Assembly (NCBI GenBank): GCA_947625115.1
Contig: CANQND010000011.1
Span: forward strand, 1 to 49,189
DNA from: an uncultured Clostridia bacterium
Lineage (GTDB): Bacteria; Bacillota; Clostridia; Christensenellales; CAG-314
Length of the DNA: 49,189 nucleotides
Direction: 5' to 3'
Positions 43,529 through 49,189 of this stretch are shown piece by piece. The notes beneath the pieces are model-generated. The model was given only the letters and a program-made list of their open reading frames with translations. It was not told the origin of the DNA and did not search any database. Positions within the stretch are counted from its first letter, which is position 1. Every line of letters starts with the position of its first letter. Both the position numbers and the translations under genes were made by a program.

Positions 43529-46500
43529 TTATTTATCTTCGTCATCATCATCGTTATCGTCGTTATCGTCGTCGAACAAATCGTCGTCGCTGTCGTCGTC
43601 ATCTTCGTCATCGTCGAACAAGTCGTCGTCATCGCCGCTGAGAGCGTCTAACAGATTGTCCAAGCCGTTGTCGTCGAGATTTTCTTCGTCCTCGGGCTTA
43701 TCTTCGCTTTCTTCATCGCCGAACAGCTCTTCCATTGCGCTGTCGTCCTCGTCAAACAGGCTGTCCAAGCTGAAATCGTCGTCATCGTCGGAGAAGCCGC
43801 CCTTGTTGGACTCGCCGAGTTCGATTTCGTCCTCTTCATTGAAGTTGTGCATTGAGGATTTGCGGTCGTCGCGTTCCGATTGCATAACTTCGTTGTAGTC
43901 CGCTTCGTCGTCGGTGGAGTCGCGGACAATGATCTCTTCCTTGTCGGGAGAAAGCACCTTGACGTCCAATGCCAACGATTGCAATTCTTTTATGAGTACT
44001 TTGAAACTTTCGGGAATACCGGGGTCGGGGATATTTTCGCCCTTGACGATGGCTTCGTACGTCTTGACGCGTCCCACAACGTCGTCGGATTTGACCGTAA
44101 GTATTTCCTGCAACACGTTTGCCGCGCCGTAGGCTTCCAAAGCCCACACTTCCATTTCGCCGAAACGCTGTCCGCCGAATTGCGCTTTGCCGCCCAAGGG
44201 CTGTTGCGTAACGAGGCTGTACGGACCCGTACTGCGCGCGTGGATCTTGTCGTCTACCAAGTGTACCAATTTGAGGTAGTACATATAGCCGACGGTAACT
44301 CTGTTTTCAAAGGGTTCGCCCGTGCGTCCGTCGTACAGACGAACTTTGCCGTCCACCTTGCCCGTTTCGGGGTTTACCATTCCGTTTTCTTCAAACAGGC
44401 GGCGAATTTCTTCCTCGCTTGCGCCGTCGAATACGGGGGTGGCAATGTTCCAGCCCAACATCTTGGAGATCAACCCCAAGTGAACTTCCAACACCTGACC
44501 GATGTTCATACGAGAGGGAACGCCCAACGGGTTGAGTACTATTTGCAAGGGAGTGCCGTCCTCCATAAAGGGCATATCCTCAACGGGAAGTATGCGGCTG
44601 ACAACGCCCTTGTTGCCGTGACGACCTGCCATTTTGTCGCCGACGGAGATCTTTCTCTTTTGAGCGATGTACACGCGCACCAATTTGCTCACGCCGGGGT
44701 CGAGTTCGTCGCGGTTTTCGCGAGTGAACACCTTGACGTCCACAACAATTCCGCCCTCGCCGTTGGGTACGCGCAACGAAGTATCTCTCACTTCGCGCGC
44801 TTTTTCGGAGAAGATGGCGCGCAACAGTCTTTCTTCGGGGGTGAGGTCCGTTTCTCCCTTGGGGGTAACTTTACCTACAAGTATATCGCCCGGATGTACT
44901 TCCGCGCCGATACGCACAATACCCTCTTCGTCCAAGTCTTTCAATGCGTCGTCGCCGACATTGGGAATATCGCGGGTGAATTCTTCGGGACCGAGCTTGG
45001 TTTCGCGGCACTCGATTTCGTGTTCTTCGATGTGAATGGAAGTAAATGCGTCTTGCTTTACAAGCTCTTCGGAAAGCAAAACCGCGTCCTCGTAGTTGTA
45101 GCCCTCCCAAGTCATAAAGCCTATCATCATATTGCGACCGAGCGCAAGTTCGCCGCCGTCGGTAGAGGGACCGTCCGCAAGAACTTGTCCTTTTGTTACG
45201 CGGTCGCCTTTTTTGACGATGATCTTTTGGTTGATACACGTGCCTTGGTTGGAACGGACGAACTTTTTGAGAGTGTACTCTTTGAGCGAACCGCTGTCGT
45301 TTTGCACCACGATCTTGCTGTCGGCGGCTTTGAGTACCACTCCGTCCTCTTCGGCGATTATCATAACGCCGCTGTCGTAAGCGATACGCGCCTCGATACC
45401 CGTTGCCACAATGGGAGCCTCGGGGCTAATGAGGGGAACTGCCTGACGTTGCATATTACTGCCCATCAACGCACGGTTGGTGTCGTCGTTTTCCAAGAAA
45501 GGAATAAGGCTGGTAGCTACGGAAATCAACTGCCGCGGACTGACGTCGATGTAGTCCACTCTTTCGCGCGGAAATTCCAAAATTTCCTCGCGGCGGCGGC
45601 ACGTGATACGTTCTCTCTTGAAATATCCGTTTTCGTCCAACGGCTCGTTGGCTTGACCGATTATATATTTGTCCTCTTCGTCTGCGGAAAGGTACTCTAC
45701 CGTGTCGGTGACGGTTTTGTGAATTTTGTCCACTCTGCGGTAGGGGGCTTCGATAAAGCCGTACTCGTTGATACGGGCATATCCCGCCAAAGAGGTGATA
45801 AGACCGATATTCTGACCTTCGGGGGTTTCGATAGGACACATTCTGCCGTAGTGCGTGTAGTGAACGTCGCGTACTTCGAATGTGGCGCGGTCGCGGTTAA
45901 GTCCGCCCGGACCGAGAGCCGACAGCTTACGTTTGTGCGTAAGTTCGGCAATGGGGTTGGACTGATCCATAAATTGCGACAACTGCGAACTGCCGAAGAA
46001 CTCCTTGATCGCGCTACTGACGGGGCGCACGTTTATGAGCGTTTGCGGCGTAGCTTTGCCCGGTTCCTGAATTGCCATACGTTCGCGAATGACCCTTTCA
46101 AGACGGCTGATACCGATACGGAATTGATTTTGAAGCAATTCGCCTATGCTACGTACGCGACGGTTGCCCAAGTGGTCGATGTCGTCCGCCGTGCCGATAC
46201 CGTATTTGAGGCAAAGGTTGTAGTTGACGGTGGCGATAATGTCGGCGCGCGTGATATGCTTGCTGATAAGTTCGTCGCGGCGCGTGCGAATGAGCGCGGC
46301 GGTATCTTCGAGGCTAAGCTCGGAAGCGAGTATCTCGTGCAAAACCGCGCTGTCCACCGCTTCGTACAAGCCCAAGCCTTTGTAGTCGATGTCGGCAAAA
46401 CGCACGTCTTGCGTAACCGCGTAGGTGCGGGCGTCTACCGTGCGGTTGCCGATAACTTTTACGCAAGGACACTCTTTTGCCAACACAAGCACGTTGGCAA

Positions 46501-47962
46501 TGTTCGATTTGTAGACGTCGTAGCCGTTTTCGTAGGCGATTTGCGCTGCTTCCGCCACGAGAACGCGACTCTTGCGCTCTTCGTAGGTGGTTTGAGGCAA
46601 ATCGGCGATAACTCTGCCGCTTACATCGATTTTGCCGTCGCCCGCGTCAAACGAGCCTTTTTCCGTCATTAACACGCTACCCGTGTTGCGAGCGAAAAAT
46701 TGTTCGTAGTCCTGCGCGGATTTGGCTTCTTCCGCGGAGAAAACCTTTGAGTAGGTTTGCTCGGCAAGATAAACTTCGTTTATGCCGCTTTGCTGAATGT
46801 CGTAAGCGTCCGCCGCCGTCAATTTGGTGCCTGCGCTTATCGTGCGGCGGCAGGGTACGGTTACCGTTGCGTCCAGATAGCCGTTTACCGTAGCGCGATA
46901 AAATTCTTCGCTGTCCGACACTTCCACGTCTACGGTCTGACCTTTGTCGTCAAGTATCTTTACGTTGTGAACAATGCCGCTACGGGCGATTTGTTCCGCC
47001 TGTTCGCGGGTGAGGCAAGTGTACTTTGCAAAAGTACGCAACGCCACTTCTACGTCCTTGCCCAACGTCAAGCCCTTTATGCGCGAAGCAAGCGACAGCT
47101 TTTTGTTGAATTTGTAGCGACCCACGCGCGCCAAATCGTAGCGGTGAGAGTCGAACAACAAATCGTTCAAAGTTTTTTGCACCGATTCGTCCGTGGGGAT
47201 TTCGCCCGGGCGCAAACGGCGATAAATTTCGATAAGAGATTCCTGATCCGTGGCGGTGTCGTCCTTGGCGAAAGTCAACGCCAAAACGGGGTCGAACTCA
47301 AACAGCTTGGCGATGTAGTTGCCGCTGCAACTGCCGCAACCGATACCGTCGTGCAAAATGCCTCTCAACAACACCGTTATCGGCAATTTGCGGTTGCGGT
47401 CGATATGCACGTACAGCACGTTGGCGTTGCTGTCGTGTTCAATCTCCAACCAAGCTCCGCGGCTGGGCATTGCCGTTGTGTTGTAGACGGGTTTGCCGTT
47501 TTTGTCCTGCAAAATCTCGCAGTACACGCCGGGAGAACGCACCAATTGCGACACGATAACGCGCTCCGCTCCGTTGATGATAAAGCTGCCCGTGTTGGTC
47601 ATAAGAGGGAAATCTCCCATAAATACGTCCTGCACAACCGCTTCGCCCGTACCCTTGTTGGTGAGGCAAACTTTCAAACGCAACGGCGCGGCGTAGGTGG
47701 CGTCGCGCATACGGCACTCTTCCTCGGAGTACTTGGGAGTGGCGTCGATGTGGTGATCCAAAAAGTCCAAACGGAAATGTCCCGCAAAGTCCTCGATGGG
47801 AGAGAAGTCCTCGAAAACTTCCCTTATTCCCTGTTCGATGAACATTTTGTAGCTGGACTTTTGCACTTCGATCAGGTTGGGCAAAGGCAGTACTTCCTTT
47901 GTCTTGGAAAACGACTTTCTTTCGTGGTTTCCGTATTTAACGATCTTGATGTCTTGCTGCAT
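43529..47962 (-). CDS. rpoB: RNA polymerase beta subunit, enlarged and with polyacidic tail
   Basis: This 1,477-residue subunit is well above the usual 1,170-1,250. The start is ATG 47962, with GAGGAG seven bases upstream. The core is normal: the rifampicin region [34 protein letters not shown] and the [20 protein letters not shown] region. Two additions are seen. About 180 extra residues lie between GRYKFNKK and [10 protein letters not shown] (about 280-600), where the Bacillus protein has about 135. The last 110 residues are Asp/Glu/Ser-rich and end in a run of Asp/Asn/Lys. The rifampicin-contact residues Asp, His and Ser are wild-type, so no resistance allele is evident. Its own promoter is at 48120-48148. 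Confidence 0.97.
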   Translation of the reverse strand: MQQDIKIVKYGNHERKSFSKTKEVLPLPNLIEVQKSSYKMFIEQGIREVFEDFSPIEDFAGHFRLDFLDHHIDATPKYSEEECRMRDATYAAPLRLKVCLTNKGTGEAVVQDVFMGDFPLMTNTGSFIINGAERVIVSQLVRSPGVYCEILQDKNGKPVYNTTAMPSRGAWLEIEHDSNANVLYVHIDRNRKLPITVLLRGILHDGIGCGSCSGNYIAKLFEFDPVLALTFAKDDTATDQESLIEIYRRLRPGEIPTDESVQKTLNDLLFDSHRYDLARVGRYKFNKKLSLASRIKGLTLGKDVEVALRTFAKYTCLTREQAEQIARSGIVHNVKILDDKGQTVDVEVSDSEEFYRATVNGYLDATVTVPCRRTISAGTKLTAADAYDIQQSGINEVYLAEQTYSKVFSAEEAKSAQDYEQFFARNTGSVLMTEKGSFDAGDGKIDVSGRVIADLPQTTYEERKSRVLVAEAAQIAYENGYDVYKSNIANVLVLAKECPCVKVIGNRTVDARTYAVTQDVRFADIDYKGLGLYEAVDSAVLHEILASELSLEDTAALIRTRRDELISKHITRADIIATVNYNLCLKYGIGTADDIDHLGNRRVRSIGELLQNQFRIGISRLERVIRERMAIQEPGKATPQTLINVRPVSSAIKEFFGSSQLSQFMDQSNPIAELTHKRKLSALGPGGLNRDRATFEVRDVHYTHYGRMCPIETPEGQNIGLITSLAGYARINEYGFIEAPYRRVDKIHKTVTDTVEYLSADEEDKYIIGQANEPLDENGYFKRERITCRRREEILEFPRERVDYIDVSPRQLISVATSLIPFLENDDTNRALMGSNMQRQAVPLISPEAPIVATGIEARIAYDSGVMIIAEEDGVVLKAADSKIVVQNDSGSLKEYTLKKFVRSNQGTCINQKIIVKKGDRVTKGQVLADGPSTDGGELALGRNMMIGFMTWEGYNYEDAVLLSEELVKQDAFTSIHIEEHEIECRETKLGPEEFTRDIPNVGDDALKDLDEEGIVRIGAEVHPGDILVGKVTPKGETDLTPEERLLRAIFSEKAREVRDTSLRVPNGEGGIVVDVKVFTRENRDELDPGVSKLVRVYIAQKRKISVGDKMAGRHGNKGVVSRILPVEDMPFMEDGTPLQIVLNPLGVPSRMNIGQVLEVHLGLISKMLGWNIATPVFDGASEEEIRRLFEENGMVNPETGKVDGKVRLYDGRTGEPFENRVTVGYMYYLKLVHLVDDKIHARSTGPYSLVTQQPLGGKAQFGGQRFGEMEVWALEAYGAANVLQEILTVKSDDVVGRVKTYEAIVKGENIPDPGIPESFKVLIKELQSLALDVKVLSPDKEEIIVRDSTDDEADYNEVMQSERDDRKSSMHNFNEEDEIELGESNKGGFSDDDDDFSLDSLFDEDDSAMEELFGDEESEDKPEDEENLDDNGLDNLLDALSGDDDDLFDDDEDDDDSDDDLFDDDNDDNDDDDEDK

Positions 47963-48027
47963 TACAAAACTCCTCAAAAATATTTTTCAAAATTTTGGCA
48001 AAAATTGTTGCAAACTCGCCCGCGATA

Positions 48028-48046
48028 TGGTATTGTGAAAATACCA
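48028..48046 (-). promoter_or_regulatory. Hairpin in the rpoB leader
   Basis: TGGTATT (48028-48034) and AATACCA (48040-48046) form a 7-bp stem with a 5-nt loop in the leader of about 150 nt. No T-run follows. It could influence leader stability. Confidence 0.4.
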
Positions 48047-48104
48047 AACCGCTGTGTTTTGAGAAAATTTCCGCAAAAAAGCGCAAATCTCCCCCTAAGG
48101 GCGC

Positions 48105-48148
48105 ATATATACAAAGTATATATTAGCACGTTTGCGGTCAATCGTCAA
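48105..48148 (-). promoter_or_regulatory. rpoB promoter with overlapping palindrome
   Basis: On the minus strand TTGACG (48143-48148), a 17-nt spacer and TAATAT (48120-48125), with TGC just before the -10. The palindrome ATATATAC-AAA-GTATATAT (48105-48123) overlaps the -10 and the start site, so a bound protein there would block initiation. Confidence 0.65.
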
Positions 48149-48149
48149 A

Positions 48150-48479
48150 ATTATGTGAGTAATAGTATTAAAAAATAAATAAGAAAATTTTTTTTCATTT
48201 TTGAAAGCGATTCCGTTGTGAGTCGCTTTTGTAGTACGGATAACCGAGCTACAAACTCAACGTTTATTGGAAGCGGCACCGCCGCTCGCGCTTCGGAAAG
48301 CTCGCATTAGAAAAAACCACCCGCAACCATTCTGTTGCACGTACACGCTTAGTCGCCACACGCCTTACGCTTGGCTGACGCACTTTCGCGCCACTTTCCT
48401 CCACCTACTGCGTTGCCGCCCGAAACAGCGACGGTATGCAAAATTATTTGCAAAATCTAAATATTGCCGAAAACAAGAG
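48150..48479. other. Gene-free stretch upstream of rpoB
   Basis: I see no gene with a ribosome binding site on either strand. A composition break occurs near 48230: A+T-rich sequence on the rpoB side and G+C-richer, Arg/Ala-codon-like sequence on the other. The minus strand contains GGTGGAGGAAAGTGGCGCG followed by several short frames. This could be a repeat element or an RNA, but I cannot identify it. Confidence 0.4.
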
Positions 48480-48515
48480 AAACGCGCTCCCGAAAATTCG
48501 AGAGCGCGTTTTTTT
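48480..48515. terminator. Strong hairpin terminator between the Big_2 gene and the gene-free stretch
   Basis: A 10-bp stem (48480-48489 with 48502-48511) with an inner CGAA/TTCG stem and, on the plus strand, a run of seven T (48509-48515). On the minus strand it follows the Big_2 gene stop at 48557 but has only a weak T-rich tail, so it works best for plus-strand transcription, for which no gene is visible. Confidence 0.6.
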
Positions 48516-48556
48516 ACTTTAACAGAGCGCGACAATTGCAAGCATTGCCGTTTAGG

Positions 48557-49189
48557 TTACCATTCCAACGTTATTCCGATAATAAGGAAGAGATTCATTG
48601 TTTCATAATGCGCATTGAAATTTATCGTGTCGGTCGGTTGATCAAATTCAAAACGTTCGGTATACGTGCTGCCGATCTTGCCCGTCCAAGTGTCGTCGGG
48701 CGTTTTGTTTACTTCTTTTCCGTTGACGGTAAATTTGTTACATTTGCATTGCGCGGCAGAACCGGGAATGATTTTGAAAGAAACCGCCTTGATTTGATGT
48801 GTCGTTTTTATTTCAATTGTTCCTGCCGCCCCTACCGCGGTATGATACATAAGACCGTGATTGGTTGCTTGTGTACCCGTCCGCATATTGGTAACGGTAA
48901 AGGAAACTATTTCGTCCAAATCGGGACACCACACCTTGATAAAGTTGTCCAAAATATCCCCGTTTTGTTTACGTTTGTACAAATCATTGACAACAGAATC
49001 CGCCGTCAGTCCGCCTGAAAAATCATATACTGCCATATTTGCCGAAAGACCTTTTACCGTGACGGTAAAGGGGTCGGACGTCACGCTTCCGCAAGAAACG
49101 GTTATTTCCGTCGTACCCGCTTCAACGCCCGTAACTGTACCGTCGTTTTGAACCGTAGCTTTGCCCTCTTGCGAGGAATGCCACTCCAC
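48557..49189 (-). CDS. Big_2-domain surface protein, N-terminus outside the window
   Basis: The frame runs off the right edge of the window, so 210 residues of the C-terminal part are seen and the true start lies beyond. Residues 1-46 are the end of a bacterial Ig-like Big_2 domain (ATVQNDGTVTGVEAGTTEIT, then VTVKG). The remaining 160 residues form a beta-rich domain (YDFSGGLTADSVVNDLY, VSFTVTNMRTGTQATNHG, EIKTTHQIKAVSFKIIP, INFNAHYETMNLFLIIG) that could be a carbohydrate-binding jelly roll; I do not recognise it. The end at TAA 48557-48559 precedes a hairpin. It likely belongs to a secreted protein. Confidence 0.75.
   Translation of the reverse strand: MEWHSSQEGKATVQNDGTVTGVEAGTTEITVSCGSVTSDPFTVTVKGLSANMAVYDFSGGLTADSVVNDLYKRKQNGDILDNFIKVWCPDLDEIVSFTVTNMRTGTQATNHGLMYHTAVGAAGTIEIKTTHQIKAVSFKIIPGSAAQCKCNKFTVNGKEVNKTPDDTWTGKIGSTYTERFEFDQPTDTINFNAHYETMNLFLIIGITLEW

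Noticed and set aside
43529-43700. GAT/GAC-rich tract as a simple DNA repeat
   Set aside because: It is the in-frame coding sequence of the acidic RpoB tail and not an array with fixed units.
48230-48480. RNase P RNA-like GGAGGAAAGT stretch on the minus strand
   Set aside because: Only a short resemblance to the GAGGAAAGT core is present; the pairing of the 5' and 3' ends and the other conserved segments are not seen.
48267-48608. 113-codon plus-strand frame near rpoB
   Set aside because: It has no ribosome binding site, its composition is rich in Arg/Cys/His, and it reads through a strong hairpin terminator.

Overview
The window looks like a chromosomal segment of an uncultured, gut-type member of the Bacillota (Clostridia-like). 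The evidence is the order rpoB-rpoC-L7Ae-rpsL-rpsG-fusA-tuf with an L7Ae-family protein between rpoC and rpsL, strong AGGAGG ribosome binding sites, near-consensus sigma-A promoters, and a surface proteome built from lipobox lipoproteins carrying BspA-type leucine-rich repeats, Big_2 domains and Listeria-Bacteroides repeats. A Christensenellales-like lineage would fit, but that is inference. I see no rRNA, tRNA or CRISPR array. Almost everything from 4.3 kb rightwards is on the minus strand.

Layout. (1) 1-5.2 kb is a mixed accessory region: an EFR1-type flavodoxin/ferredoxin protein, a small gene next to an amber-interrupted gene that may be the remains of a conjugative element, a zinc-ribbon-like membrane protein, a NodB-type deacetylase divergent from an AraC regulator, the 37-codon stub of a GH4 glycosidase that still has a consensus promoter, and an XRE-type membrane-anchored regulator. 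(2) 5.4-23.9 kb is one probable nine-gene minus-strand operon. It starts at a TTGACA-N16-TATAAT promoter and ends at a hairpin at 5465-5485. In order it encodes a 2,699-residue lipobox subtilase with PA, Big_2, LRR_5 and C-terminal membrane segments, two small lipoproteins, OppA, OppB, OppC, OppD, OppF and a small membrane protein. (3) 24.2-30.3 kb is a single 2,025-residue lipoprotein gene with its own promoter and terminator. (4) 30.5-32.9 kb is an operon of a DUF1538 membrane protein and two dissimilar PII-like proteins. (5) 33.0-34.6 kb holds an unknown helical protein, two small XRE regulators and a probable short minus-strand RNA whose promoter contains one of two identical palindromes. 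(6) 34.7-48.0 kb is the rpoBC/str transcription-translation block. (7) 48.0-49.2 kb is the rpoB promoter region, a gene-free stretch and a truncated Big_2 protein.

How the parts may work together. The 5-24 kb locus pairs a giant surface protease with a peptide transporter whose subunits are nearly all enlarged: OppB carries an inserted domain of about 235 residues, OppD an insert of about 65-70 residues, OppF an N-terminal membrane helix, and OppA has 857 residues. The natural reading is protein digestion at the cell surface coupled to peptide import, resembling the lactococcal PrtP/Opp logic but encoded as one operon. This is the best candidate for an undescribed system here. Secondary points of interest are the DUF1538/PII operon, the rpoB enlargement with a polyacidic tail, the long-range inverted repeat between rpsL and rpsG, and the XRE/small-RNA switch near 34.3 kb.
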